Source: CAWEPK01 sp963835595
GTDB lineage: Bacteria > Desulfobacterota > Syntrophorhabdia > Syntrophorhabdales > WCHB1-27
Length of the DNA stretch: 64,000 nt
Assembly: GCA_963835595.1 (NCBI GenBank)
Contig: CAWIGL010000002.1
Location: 1,736,001 to 1,800,000 of the forward strand
Direction of reading: 5' to 3'
Position numbers and translations under genes: made by a program
Shown: positions 7,920 to 16,328 of the stretch, one piece after another
Layout of the letters: each line of letters opens with the position of its first letter
Numbering within the stretch: the stretch's first letter is position 1
Notes under the pieces: generated by a model
Seen by the model: only the letters and a program-made list of their open reading frames with translations
Databases searched by the model: none
What the model was told of the DNA's origin: nothing

Positions 7920-8784
7920 CTCGCGCCTCCGTTATCTCCGTGATTTTTGCAATTATTGGGGCTTCCGCGCCCCCTCCACCAGCAAAGCCGTCCGGGGCAC
8001 CCGCGCCAGCGGGTCGTCCCCCCTCAACGCGCGGGCAGTATTCCTCGACCGAAGAGACGACCGCCTCGGCGATCTTCTCCCGGTGCGCGCCGTCTTCGAG
8101 CATCGCCTCTTCGTCCCTGTTTACGATGACGCCCGCCTCCATCAATACGGCAGGCATGTGCGCCTCTTTCAGGAGCGTGAGGCTGTCGTCCCGGTATATC
8201 CCTTTGTCCTGATCGACCGGGTCCCTGGCCTCGCCGGGTATAGGCTCTGCGTGATAATGCGACGGGCTGAGGCCGCCGGAAATCATCCTTCCCGCCAGTA
8301 TGCGGGCGAAGAGGAGCGCGCGGCCGTAACCCTCCGTCACGCCGGAGATAAAAAGCGAGTAACCCTTGAACCTGTCGCAGTAAAGGAGCTTATTGCCGCC
8401 GTAAGACCACTCGGAAAGGTAGACCGGCTGCACGGAATCGTGATGGACCGATATGAGAAGGTCGGCCCCTGCCCCGTTTGCCGCCCCTGCCCTTTCGGCG
8501 GGCGATAAGGCGCGGCCTTCGCCGGAGACGATAAAGGCGCGTGTAAAGCCGCGCGCGTGAAGGCGCGCGACGATGAGCTTCGCGAGCCTCGCGTTGAATT
8601 CATACTCAGGCACGCCCCTTGCGCTCGTCGCTCCCGGCGAATCGGGCGAATGGCCCGCGTCGACCGCTACGACGAAGCTGCCGTGGTCGCAGGCAGGCGA
8701 CTGGGCTTCCGCGCCCGGCACGGCGCCGGGCAGGAAGAGGATGAGGCAGAAAAGGGCAGCGGGGGCGCATAAGGCGCCTCTCAT
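7876..8784 (-). CDS. N-acetylmuramoyl-L-alanine amidase (Amidase_3)
   Basis: 302-residue exported peptidoglycan hydrolase that cuts the amide bond between muramic acid and L-alanine. A signal peptide precedes AEAQ (residues 1-28). Zinc and catalytic residues are visible: VAVDAGHSPDSPGA, the Glu of VPEYEFN, the His of SVHHDS and the late Glu of VLMEAGVIVN. The ATG at 8784 overlaps the stop of the upstream hydrolase (ATGA), so it is preferred over the longer in-frame start. The last ~48 residues, rich in Gly, Ala and Pro, lie beyond the conserved domain and include the translated dispersed repeat at 7955-7988. That extension also creates the overlap with the next gene. Confidence 0.88.
   Translation of the reverse strand: MRGALCAPAALFCLILFLPGAVPGAEAQSPACDHGSFVVAVDAGHSPDSPGATSARGVPEYEFNARLAKLIVARLHARGFTRAFIVSGEGRALSPAERAGAANGAGADLLISVHHDSVQPVYLSEWSYGGNKLLYCDRFKGYSLFISGVTEGYGRALLFARILAGRMISGGLSPSHYHAEPIPGEARDPVDQDKGIYRDDSLTLLKEAHMPAVLMEAGVIVNRDEEAMLEDGAHREKIAEAVVSSVEEYCPRVEGGRPAGAGAPDGFAGGGGAEAPIIAKITEITEARDGFGGRKGRKDGRS
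7955..7988 (+). repeat. dispersed intragenic repeat, copy 2
   Basis: Near-identical to 5890-5922 (ATTGGGG...CCCCCTCCAC-AGCAAAGC) but without the perfect hairpin completion. It lies in the 3' part of the amidase gene, antisense to its coding strand, and is read through as the low-complexity tail of that protein. Confidence 0.6.
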
Positions 8785-9707
8785 CGAAGGCCGCCGCTTT
8801 CCCGCAGTTTCTCGGCGAGATGGGCGACCTGCCTGCCCACGTTCAGGAGATAGGCGGCCTCCACCTGCTTGACGGTGGGGTTGGCGTCCCACTGCTCGGC
8901 CTTGACGCGCCTGACCACCTCTTTCTCGTCGCCCCCCGTCGCCTCGAGGAGCCGCCAGACGCGATCCCTGAAGCGGTCCGCCTCGCGCAGCGAGCGCGCG
9001 AAGAACGCAGCCACCTCGTCGCGGCCTACGAAGGCGAAATGGTGGCCTGAGCAGAGGATATCGACAGGCAGGGAGGCAAGGCGCTTTATCGACGCAATAT
9101 ACGCGTTGTAATCGACGATGAACTCCGTGATGAAGTTGCCCGTCCGGTCGATTATGCCGCAGGCGTCGGTAGCGACGAGGATGCGCCTTTCCGGTATGTA
9201 GTAGCTCAGGTGGTCCCGCGTGTGGCCCGGCGTTGCCATCGGCACGATGCTCAGGTCCTTGTCCAGCTTGACGGTCTGCCCTTCTTCCAGGACCGTATCG
9301 ACCTCGAAGGGCCTGAAATGGAGGTCGCGGGTCATGGCCTCATCGACCTCCGGCAGCCGGGCGACGACGGGGGCCACATCATCGCTCAACTTCCCTATAA
9401 GGTTCCTGGCGTTGGGACGGATGACGATCGCCGCGGCCCGGCCGGAGGCGGCAATGGCCAGACCGGGGAACCGCTCTTTCAGGTAGCCGGCCGCCCCGCA
9501 GTGGTCCCAGTGGACGTGCGAGAGAAAGAGCGTCTCCGGCCGCCCTTTCGCAGCCGCCCTTATCGCCTCCTCCGATATCCTTCCCGTGCAGGCAAAGCCC
9601 GACTCGAACAGTACCGGCCTCCTGCCGTTCAAAAGGTAGACGGGCGACCACGTGATCCCCAGTATGTAGAGATCGTCCGCCACAGTACCCGTTTTTCCGA
9701 TTACCAA
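8781..9707 (-). CDS. metallo-beta-lactamase fold hydrolase
   Basis: 308 residues with the metal motif SHVHWDHCG (HxHxDH, residues ~63-70), the later His of TPGHTRDHLSYY, the Asp in VATDACG and the His of CSGHHFAFV, so a full binuclear metal site is present. The overall pattern resembles glyoxalase-II-like and lactonase-like hydrolases; the substrate is unknown. The start is TTG at 9707, supported by GGAGG five bases upstream. It is first gene of the overlapping trio with the amidase and O-methyltransferase. No signal peptide is seen, so it is probably cytoplasmic. Confidence 0.85.
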   Translation of the reverse strand: MVIGKTGTVADDLYILGITWSPVYLLNGRRPVLFESGFACTGRISEEAIRAAAKGRPETLFLSHVHWDHCGAAGYLKERFPGLAIAASGRAAAIVIRPNARNLIGKLSDDVAPVVARLPEVDEAMTRDLHFRPFEVDTVLEEGQTVKLDKDLSIVPMATPGHTRDHLSYYIPERRILVATDACGIIDRTGNFITEFIVDYNAYIASIKRLASLPVDILCSGHHFAFVGRDEVAAFFARSLREADRFRDRVWRLLEATGGDEKEVVRRVKAEQWDANPTVKQVEAAYLLNVGRQVAHLAEKLRESGGLR

Positions 9708-9754
9708 TCCAGCCTCCCCTTTCGCTTTCGCTAAAGGCGTCGAGCCTTATTCAT

Positions 9755-9817
9755 TAGTATACTACATACGCCGCCGGGGGTAGTATCCCTTGCGTCAATT
9801 TGTTCAGTATGCTGAAC
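9755..9817. promoter_or_regulatory. palindromes in divergent intergenic region (candidate operators)
   Basis: Between the hydrolase gene and the beta-oxidation operon are TAGTATACTA (9755-9764, perfect) and GTTCAG-TATG-CTGAAC (arms 9802-9807 and 9812-9817, perfect). Both are operator-like in size. No regulator gene adjoins them, so the binding protein is unknown. The rest of the 9708-10003 gap holds nothing else apart from the promoter at 9913. Confidence 0.4.
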
Positions 9818-9912
9818 CAACCCACTTTCTTCTTTTCATCCCGGCGGAACCGCATACTTACGAAAAATATCGCCTTTTCGGCGAGTGAAAGCTCATCCGG
9901 GCGAGAAATAAG

Positions 9913-9943
9913 TTGACTGTTTTATTCATTATAGGTATATAAT
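9913..9943 (+). promoter_or_regulatory. promoter of the beta-oxidation operon
   Basis: TTGACT (9913-9918) with TATATA (9936-9941, 17-base spacer) or TATAAT (9938-9943). It stands 60 bases before the start codon in an AT-rich stretch, so this is one of the strongest promoters in the window. Confidence 0.65.
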
Positions 9944-10003
9944 TAATATCTTGTGCCTATTTTCCTTTGTAGCCAAATCAACTAATGAATCCGGAGGTGT
10001 CAG

Positions 10004-10859
10004 ATGAATGTTAAGACCATAGGCGTAGTAGGGGCCGGGACCATGGGTAACGGCATCGCTCAGGTAGCCGCGGCGGCCGGCTTCGACGTCATCATGAGCG
10101 ATATCGAGGACAAGTTCGTGCAGAACGGACTGAAGAATATCGATAAGTTCCTCGCGAAGAGCGTCGAGAAAGGCAAGATTACGGCGGACGCCAAGGCGGG
10201 GGTCCTCGCCAAGATCAAGGGGACCACGAAGCTCGAGGACATGAAGGACGCCGACTTTATCGTCGAGGTCGTCCCCGAGGTGATGGACCTCAAGATGCAG
10301 ACCTTCAAGAAGCTCGACGAGATCACGAAGAAAGACGCCATCCTTTCCACGAACACGTCTTCGATGTCGATCACAGACGATCGCGAACGCCACGTCGAGG
10401 CCGGAGAAGGTGTGCGGGATGCACTTCTTCAACCCCGCTCCCCTTATGCGGCTCGTCGAGGTTATAAGGGGCTTCCATACGAACGATGAGACGATCGCCG
10501 TCGCAATGGACCTGTCGAGAAAATTCGGCAAGGAGCCCATCGAGGTTAAGAAGGACATACCCTGCTTCGTCGTCAACAGGCTCATGATGCCCCACTTCGT
10601 CGAGGCCGTATTGCTCCTGCAGGAAGGCGTCGCCAGCGTAGAGGATATCGATAAGGCCGCGAAGCTGGGCCTCAATTATCCGATGGGTCCCTTCGAGCTT
10701 ATGGACCTCACGGGCATCGACATCGCTTACAACGTCGCGGAGTACCTCTTCAAGGAGATGAACAAGGAGCTGAAGTGGGTCCCGCCCCGGCTGATGAAAG
10801 ACATGGTAAAGGCGAACCGTTTGGGCAGGAAGACGGGCGGGGGCTGGTACAAGTACTAG
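10004..10859 (+). CDS. hbd: 3-hydroxyacyl-CoA dehydrogenase (Hbd/PaaH family), frameshifted
   Basis: NAD-dependent oxidation of a 3-hydroxyacyl-CoA to 3-oxoacyl-CoA. The first frame gives the Rossmann motif IGVVGAGTMGNGIAQVAA and runs in homology to STNTSSMSITD. An extra G at about 10379 then shifts the frame; the second frame resumes with IANATSRPEKVCGMHFFNPAP and continues to GRKTGGGWYKY. Removing one base gives a normal ~284-residue enzyme with the catalytic-region HFFNPAPLM and YPMGPFELMDLTG. A ribosome site (GGAGG) precedes the ATG. The break is outside any slippery run, so a sequence error is likelier than recoding. First gene of the operon. Confidence 0.85.
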
Positions 10860-10885
10860 TAAACAGATAGCAGAAGGGGGCAGAT

Positions 10886-11667
10886 ATGGCGTATGAAAAC
10901 GTGCTGATCGAGAAAGAGGAAGCCGTCGCGATAATCAAGCTGAACAGGCCTCCCGTCAACTCACTCAACGTGAAGGTGTACCGCGAGGTTTACGAGGCCT
11001 TTTGCGAGGTCGAGGACGATGATTCTGTCCGCGCCATCGTGCTGACGGCAACGGGCGAGAAGGCATTCGGGGCGGGTCTGGACGTCAAGGAGGTGGCGGG
11101 GGTATCGATACCAGAGTATCACACCCGCCATAGAGGCTTCATCCGGTGCGTAAACAAGGTCGCCTCCGTCGAGAAACCGACGATCGCGGCCGTCTTCGGC
11201 TTCGTCTTCGGCGGCGGGCTGCGAGCTTGCCCTGGCGTGCGACCTCAGGATGGCGACCCCTGACGCCAACATCGGCTGTCCCGAGATCAACCTGGGCATC
11301 ATACCCGGCTCGGGGGGCACCCAGAGGCTCCCCAGGCTCATAGGGGTGGCAAAGGCGAAGGAGCTGCTCTATATGGGCACGACGGTGAGCGGCGACGAGG
11401 CATACAAGATAGGCCTCGTCAACAAGGTAGTGGCGAAGGAGTCGCTTTTGGACGAGGCGAAGGCCTGGGCGAAGAAGCTTGCAGCGAAGCCCAGGGTGGC
11501 GATGGCCGCCCTCAAGCGCGCCATCGACTGCGGGCTGGACATGGACATCGCCACGGCGCACTATCTTCGAAAACGACCTGTTCGTGACCACCTACGTATC
11601 GGAGGACGGAAGAGAAGGCTTCAACGCATTCATAGAGAAGAGGAAACCCACCTTCAAAGGTAAATAG
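10886..11667 (+). CDS. enoyl-CoA hydratase/isomerase, frameshifted twice
   Basis: Crotonase-fold enzyme of about 258 residues. Reading needs three frames: 10886 to about 11217 (IIKLNRPPVNSLN, ending FGFVFGGG), then ELALACDLRMATPDANIGCPE through CGLDMDIATAHY (to about 11565), then FENDLFVTTYVSEDGREGFNAF to the stop. Both breaks are single-base insertions, the first in a GGG run. After correction the CoA-binding and oxyanion-hole segments (GAGLDVKE; FGGGCELALACD) and the catalytic Glu region (GCPEINLGIIPGSGGTQRL) are intact. It lies 26 bases after the dehydrogenase and 20 before the thiolase. Confidence 0.85.
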
Positions 11668-11687
11668 AAAGGATCAAGGAGGATTCC

Positions 11688-12872
11688 ATGTCGAGAAACG
11701 CAGTTATATTGGGAGGGGGTCAGTGCAAGTGGGGCGTCAGAGAGGCCCACATTATGGACCTTTTCCAGGAGGCAGGTAAGGCGTGCCTGGACGACATACC
11801 CGGACTCAAGCCGCTGGACATCGACGGCCTCATCGTTGCCACGTCGTATGCCGGCAGGTGTTCTTTCCAGGTCAACACGGCCCCAGTCGTGGCGGAAAGG
11901 CTCGGCCTCAAGCCGACATCGATATGCACCAGGTGCGATACGCTCTGCGCAGGCGGAAGCACGGGCATCATCCTCGCGAAAGGCCTCGTGGAGTCGGGCA
12001 ACGCCGACATCGTCATGGTCACGGGCGGCGAGAAGCTCTATACACCGCAGAAATGGGAGATATTCTACAGCGAGCTGGCATCGGTTGACCATGACTGGGA
12101 AGCGACCCACGGCATGGGCCTCCCGCCGCCCTTCTTCTCACTTACGGCGCAGGAGCACATGATCCATTACGGCACGAAGAAGGAAGACCTTGCGGCGGTC
12201 TCGGTAGCCAACTACAACTACGCCTCCGACAACCCGGTCGCCCAGATGCAGAGGAAGCTGACCCTGGAGGAGGCGATGGGCGCGCCTTCGGTCGTCCCGC
12301 CGCTGACGCTCTATGATTGCTGTCCCATTACGGACGGCGCCGCCGCCTGCATCATAACGACGGAGGAGATCGCAAAGAAATATACGAACAGGCCCCTCGT
12401 TTATTTAAGGGGCTGCTCCCAGGTCTCACTGTCGAGCCTTTCCGTCAACTTCCCCGGCGAGCACCTGGCAGACTGGAAGCACACGAGGGTTGCGGCGGAG
12501 AAGGCGTACAAGAGGGCAAAGGTCTCCTCTTCCGACATCAAGGTCGCCCAGACGCACGACTGCTTCACCATCTCGGAAGTCATCGAGGTGGAAGAGCTGG
12601 GCTTCTGCAAGAAGGGCGAGGGCGGCGCGTTCTGCAGCTCCAAGCAGATCGAGATCGGCGGAAAGGTGCCCGTCAACACGGACGGCGGCCTTCTCGCCGT
12701 GGGCCATCCCTTCGGCGCGACAGGCATCAGGCAGGGCGTCGAGATCATGAAGCAGCTCCAGGGCAGGGCGCGCCACCAGGTCAAGGGCGCGGACATCGGC
12801 CTTACGCACAACCTGAGCGGGGCGAACGCCGAGCATACCATTCTCATTTATGGGCTGGAGCCAGTAAAATAA
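11688..12872 (+). CDS. thiolase-family protein paired with a DUF35 subunit
   Basis: 394 residues, uninterrupted. The thiolase nucleophile Cys is seen in TRCDTLCAGGSTGI (residues ~83-96), with a His motif GHPFGATGIRQG (residues ~345-356). The pattern is of the lipid-transfer/SCP-x-like thiolases rather than classic FadA: the usual last active-site Cys motif (CxGxG) is replaced by THNLSGANAEH. This subgroup generally needs a small Zn-ribbon/OB-fold DUF35 partner, and one follows 12 bases downstream. Known examples include BbsB of anaerobic toluene degradation and archaeal acetyl-CoA acetyltransferases. Cleavage of a 3-oxoacyl-CoA from an aromatic side chain is a reasonable inference. Confidence 0.88.
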   Translation: MSRNAVILGGGQCKWGVREAHIMDLFQEAGKACLDDIPGLKPLDIDGLIVATSYAGRCSFQVNTAPVVAERLGLKPTSICTRCDTLCAGGSTGIILAKGLVESGNADIVMVTGGEKLYTPQKWEIFYSELASVDHDWEATHGMGLPPPFFSLTAQEHMIHYGTKKEDLAAVSVANYNYASDNPVAQMQRKLTLEEAMGAPSVVPPLTLYDCCPITDGAAACIITTEEIAKKYTNRPLVYLRGCSQVSLSSLSVNFPGEHLADWKHTRVAAEKAYKRAKVSSSDIKVAQTHDCFTISEVIEVEELGFCKKGEGGAFCSSKQIEIGGKVPVNTDGGLLAVGHPFGATGIRQGVEIMKQLQGRARHQVKGADIGLTHNLSGANAEHTILIYGLEPVK

Positions 12873-12884
12873 GGAGGTCGAACA

Positions 12885-13384
12885 ATGTCCGTAGCAGGAA
12901 TCCCGATACTTAGACAATCTCTACCCCGTCACAATGGACCTGTGGCCCGTCGAGGCGAAGGAGTTCAACAAGGTTTGGCCCTTCTATGAGAACCTGAAGC
13001 AGGGCAGGTTCACGACGACGAAATGCAAAGACTGCGGCCACGTCGCCTTCCCTCCGAGGGGCGTCATCTGCCCGGCCTGCTATTCCGAGAACCTGGAGTA
13101 CATAGACCTGCCGAAGAAGGGCAAGGTGGTCGTCGCTCACGGAAGAGGTGAAGGGCGTGCCCTTAGGCTACGAATCGCCGCTCATCCACGCAGTCGTCCA
13201 GTTCGACGGACCGATCAAGAGGATGATAAGCAAGATCGTCAACTGCCCGGTGGGCGCCCTGAAGCGGGGCGACGAGGTCCAGCTCGTCGTCTTCGAGGTG
13301 CCGCCTACGCCCATCGAGAAGGGAAGGGCAGGCACGATCATGATGGATAGGGTCTTCTACGCCTTCGAGCCTGTGAACAAGTAG
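12885..13384 (+). CDS. Zn-ribbon/OB-fold protein (DUF35), thiolase partner, frameshifted twice
   Basis: About 165 residues after correction. It starts at ATG 12885 behind AAGGAGG (MSVAGIPI), shifts by one inserted base at ~12910 into LDNLYPVTMDLWPVEAKEFNKV..., and shifts again at ~13135 to LTEEVKGVPLGYESPLIHAVVQFDG. The rubredoxin-like zinc ribbon has C-x2-C...C-x2-C (CKDCGH and CPACYSE), followed by an OB fold. DUF35 proteins bind acyl-CoA and are obligate partners of SCP-x-like thiolases (for example BbsA with BbsB). Both breaks are +1, like those in the preceding genes. Confidence 0.85.
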
Positions 13385-13410
13385 AAGGGACGCAAGGAAA
13401 GCAAAAAGCG

Positions 13411-13450
13411 AGGGCCGGGCGCCGCGATGCGGCGTCCGGCCCTTTGTTTG
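13411..13450. terminator. bidirectional intrinsic terminator
   Basis: A 15-bp stem with one G-T pair: AGGGCCGGGCGCCGC (13411-13425), loop GAT, GCGGCGTCCGGCCCT (13429-13443), then TTGTTTG. On the other strand the stem is followed by CGCTTTTTGC. It lies between the convergent DUF35 and thiolase genes and would end both transcripts. Confidence 0.8.
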
Positions 13451-13507
13451 CGGACTCTTTCCGCTCCTGACGGGTGCCGGCGCCGGGGCCGGCCCCTTCT
13501 TGCGGCG

Positions 13508-14713
13508 TCAGCCCACCCTTACGACCATTGCCGCTGCCGCGTCGCCTGCCGCGCAGCCGGTGAAGAGGCCGTAGCCGCCGCCGAGGAGCGTCACCTCTTC
13601 TATCAGCTCTATGATCGCCCTTCCACCCGTGGGTCCCTGGGGATGGCCGTAAATCAGCGAAGAGCCGTTGTTGTTCATCTTCATGACATCGTAGCCCGTC
13701 TTCTTGGCGAAGGCTACGTCGTTGACCGCGAAGGGGTTGTGCGTCTTGACGGCCTTCACGTCGGCCAGCTTTATGCCTGCGTTGGCGAGGGCCATCTCAG
13801 CCGCCGGGATGGGCGCTGCCGGCATGAACATCGGCTTCACCCTTGAATAGCCGTAGGAAATGATCTGTACCCCTATCTTCGGGTCCGTGGCAAGCTCTCT
13901 GGCCCTCTCCCTCGTCGTCACGATGATGCCGCAGTTGCCGTCGGCGGGGAACGTCTGCGCGCCGAAGCTCAAGCAGCCGCCGGGCACTACGGGCTTCAGC
14001 TTGGCAAGCCCCTCGGCCGAGGTAGGCGTCCAGCCCTCGTCTTCTTCGAGGAATTTCGTCTTCTTCCGCGTAACGGTCAATTCGGGGGCGAACATATACC
14101 GCTTCTGGAATGCCCTGTCGTTTGCCCGCCCTTCCAGGAACTGCTCATAGCGCCTCAGCACGACGGCGTCGCATTCATCTTTGGTTATGCCGAACTCCGC
14201 AGCCACGTTCTCAGCGGTCTGGACCATAGCGGCGCGGTGCTTCGGGTTCCCGCCGAAGTTGTCCATGTTCCAGTCCTCCCTATCCGGCTGGCCGCCGGGG
14301 CCGAGGGGGTCGGGCCATATCGTGTGGGGGCCGTTCGAGCAGCGGTCCGCCATAAGGGCGTAGGCCACTTCGTAGACGCCCAATTCCATGTCCTTCGCGG
14401 CAAGGTTCAGTACGGTCGTCGAGGTCGAGCAGCACTGGTTGACGAAAAGGCCGGGGACGAACCTCTTGTCGTCCGTGAGCAGCGCGGCCGCCCAGTTGTG
14501 CGCGATGAACCAGTGATTCTGGGCGACGGTCGAGCCGAGGAAGAGGTAATCGATGATGGTGGGGTCGAGCTGCCTTTTTTCCAAAAACCACCTTCTCGCC
14601 GTGAGGGCCGCGAGGCTCACCGCGTTGTCGTTCTGCATGCTGCCCTGCCAGCGACTGAAAGGCGTCGAGTAGTAACCACCGTAAGGAATGAATGCCTTGG
14701 TATAACCTTTCAT
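13508..14713 (-). CDS. second thiolase-family protein
   Basis: 401 residues of the acetyl-CoA acetyltransferase/beta-ketothiolase fold. The nucleophile is in VNQCCSTSTTVL (residues ~91-102), the His in YGHPQGPTGGRAII (~352-365) and the last catalytic Cys in GLFTGCAAGDAAAAM (~380-394). HPQGPTG is an unusual spelling of HPxGxTG. It is convergent with the hbd-DUF35 operon, has its own promoter on the minus strand and GGAGG seven bases before ATG. Unlike the thiolase at 11688 it keeps all three classical active-site positions and has no adjacent DUF35 gene. Substrate unknown. Confidence 0.85.
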   Translation of the reverse strand: MKGYTKAFIPYGGYYSTPFSRWQGSMQNDNAVSLAALTARRWFLEKRQLDPTIIDYLFLGSTVAQNHWFIAHNWAAALLTDDKRFVPGLFVNQCCSTSTTVLNLAAKDMELGVYEVAYALMADRCSNGPHTIWPDPLGPGGQPDREDWNMDNFGGNPKHRAAMVQTAENVAAEFGITKDECDAVVLRRYEQFLEGRANDRAFQKRYMFAPELTVTRKKTKFLEEDEGWTPTSAEGLAKLKPVVPGGCLSFGAQTFPADGNCGIIVTTRERARELATDPKIGVQIISYGYSRVKPMFMPAAPIPAAEMALANAGIKLADVKAVKTHNPFAVNDVAFAKKTGYDVMKMNNNGSSLIYGHPQGPTGGRAIIELIEEVTLLGGGYGLFTGCAAGDAAAAMVVRVG

Positions 14714-14809
14714 GAACCTGCCTCCTTCGCTTGTTTTGTATTCCTGTGCCCGGCATGAGTGTGCGTTCCATGTAGCGGGCGATCATTTCAATCTGTAAAA
14801 TTGCACTAT

Positions 14810-14836
14810 ATTATAATGGCGCAGGGGAGGTGTCAA
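14810..14836 (-). promoter_or_regulatory. promoter of the second thiolase
   Basis: On the minus strand TTGACA (14836-14831) and TATAAT (14815-14810) are both perfect consensus, with a short 15-base spacer, about 95 bases before the start codon. Confidence 0.55.
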
Positions 14837-14922
14837 GTAGTTTGGCGGAACACCGCGCGTCTCTTCCTGTCTTTCCGCTGGAACTTCCATTATCTTTCTG
14901 CTCCTTCGACAGGAGTTCCGGA

Positions 14923-16302
14923 TCAAGCAACAGTCCGCAATCTGGCGGCCCACCAATAGAAAAACGTGCCGATGGCGATAGTGAAAAGCCCCCAGAAGAC
15001 CGTAACTGGGTTATTGAGCAGCATCAGGGAAACAATGAGCAAATTACCGACAATGAATATGAGAGGCGTAACCGGATAACCGAACGTGCGGTAACCGCCG
15101 ACCGTCAGCTTCTTCTCAGCTCTCAAACGGAGAAGGCCGAGAACAGTGAGGACCGAAAAGAGCGAAAGGGTGAACCCGATATACAGGAGCAGCGTCTCGA
15201 ACGAGGACGTGATGATCATGCCGATAGCGATCACCGCTTGCAGGACTATGGAAAGCACGGGGGTTCTACGCCGGTCATCTACCTTCCCGAAGCGGTTGAA
15301 GAATGCTCCGTCCCTTGACATAGCGTAATAGACCCTTGGGCCGGTCAGGATCATGGCGCTGAGCGCCGAGAGAATGCCTACCGCGATGGCTCCCGTCAGC
15401 AAACGACCCGTGCCCACCCCGAACAGGGCCGACGCTGCTTTCTGCCCGACTTCCACGACCCCGCTCATCTCGCCTATCGGCAGCGCATAGACGTAGACGG
15501 CATTGAGGGCGAGATAACTGAGGATTACTACAAGGGTACCGGCAAAGAGGGCAAGCGGTATGTTCCGTCTCGGGTTCCTTATCTCGCCGCCCAGGTAGGT
15601 GGCAGCATTCCAGCCGCTGTAGGCGAAGGAGATGAAGATGAGCGACGTGGCGAACCTGCCGTTAAGAAGCGAGGCCGTTCTGAAATCACCTGAAAAATGA
15701 GAGAGGGAACCCCGCCCGACAAGGAAACCACCCACTATGAAAGCGGCTATCACGGTTACTTTGAAAACAGTCAGTGCTCCCTGAACGCGGCTGCCTAACC
15801 TGACACTATGAATATGAACCAGCGAGAGGGCGACAACAGCAAGGACGGCCATAAGGCTCTCGGTAGAGACGACCACAAGATCGAAGCCGAAGGGGTTGAG
15901 CTTGAGCAGTGTAACAGGGGGGAGCGAGAAAGCTCTTAGGAAATAGACGGAAAAGGCAATGGCGGAGGCGGCGATAGGGGCAGAAAAACCTACGATCAGG
16001 GATACCCACCCGGATAGAAAGGCGGGCAACGGCCCAAAGGCTTGTCTCAGATAGACGTATTCGCCGCCTGCCTTGGGAAACTGGGCGCCAAGCTCCCCAT
16101 AACAGAGCGCACCACACAGGGCGAAGATGCCGCCCACGACCCAGCAGAGAAGAAGCGGTACCGGATGGCCAAGGTCTCGGGCGACAAAACCGGACGTGGT
16201 AAAGACGCCCGTGCCGATCATATTGGCTATGACCACGACGGTTGCGGAAAAGAATCCGATTTGCCGGGCGAGGCCCGGTTTTCCTGCCCCCTGATCACTC
16301 AT
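14923..16302 (-). CDS. APC-family amino acid permease
   Basis: 459 residues with about twelve hydrophobic segments. Helix 1 has the APC signature VIANMIGTGVFTTSGF, followed by helix 3 GELGAQFPKAGGEYVYLRQAFG and helix 6 FISFAYSGWNAATYLGGEIRNP. These are typical of amino acid/polyamine antiporters and symporters of the LAT/CAT branch. It starts 26 bases after the methyltransferase gene at 16329-17000, so the two form a minus-strand pair. GC content here and to 18.5 kb is somewhat lower than in flanking operons. A small hairpin (CTCCT...AGGAG, about 14902-14916) follows the stop. Substrate not assignable. Confidence 0.85.
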   Translation of the reverse strand: MSDQGAGKPGLARQIGFFSATVVVIANMIGTGVFTTSGFVARDLGHPVPLLLCWVVGGIFALCGALCYGELGAQFPKAGGEYVYLRQAFGPLPAFLSGWVSLIVGFSAPIAASAIAFSVYFLRAFSLPPVTLLKLNPFGFDLVVVSTESLMAVLAVVALSLVHIHSVRLGSRVQGALTVFKVTVIAAFIVGGFLVGRGSLSHFSGDFRTASLLNGRFATSLIFISFAYSGWNAATYLGGEIRNPRRNIPLALFAGTLVVILSYLALNAVYVYALPIGEMSGVVEVGQKAASALFGVGTGRLLTGAIAVGILSALSAMILTGPRVYYAMSRDGAFFNRFGKVDDRRRTPVLSIVLQAVIAIGMIITSSFETLLLYIGFTLSLFSVLTVLGLLRLRAEKKLTVGGYRTFGYPVTPLIFIVGNLLIVSLMLLNNPVTVFWGLFTIAIGTFFYWWAARLRTVA

Positions 16303-16328
16303 TCGGCTGGCCCTCCGTGCTCAAAGAA

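Noticed and set aside
10370..10390. Programmed frameshifting in the hydroxyacyl-CoA dehydrogenase
   Set aside because: No slippery heptamer or downstream structure at the break, and neighbouring genes have similar random indels; error is simpler.
11205..11265. UGA selenocysteine in the enoyl-CoA hydratase (frame ends at TGA)
   Set aside because: The homologous continuation is in another frame, not after the TGA in the same frame, so an inserted base explains it.
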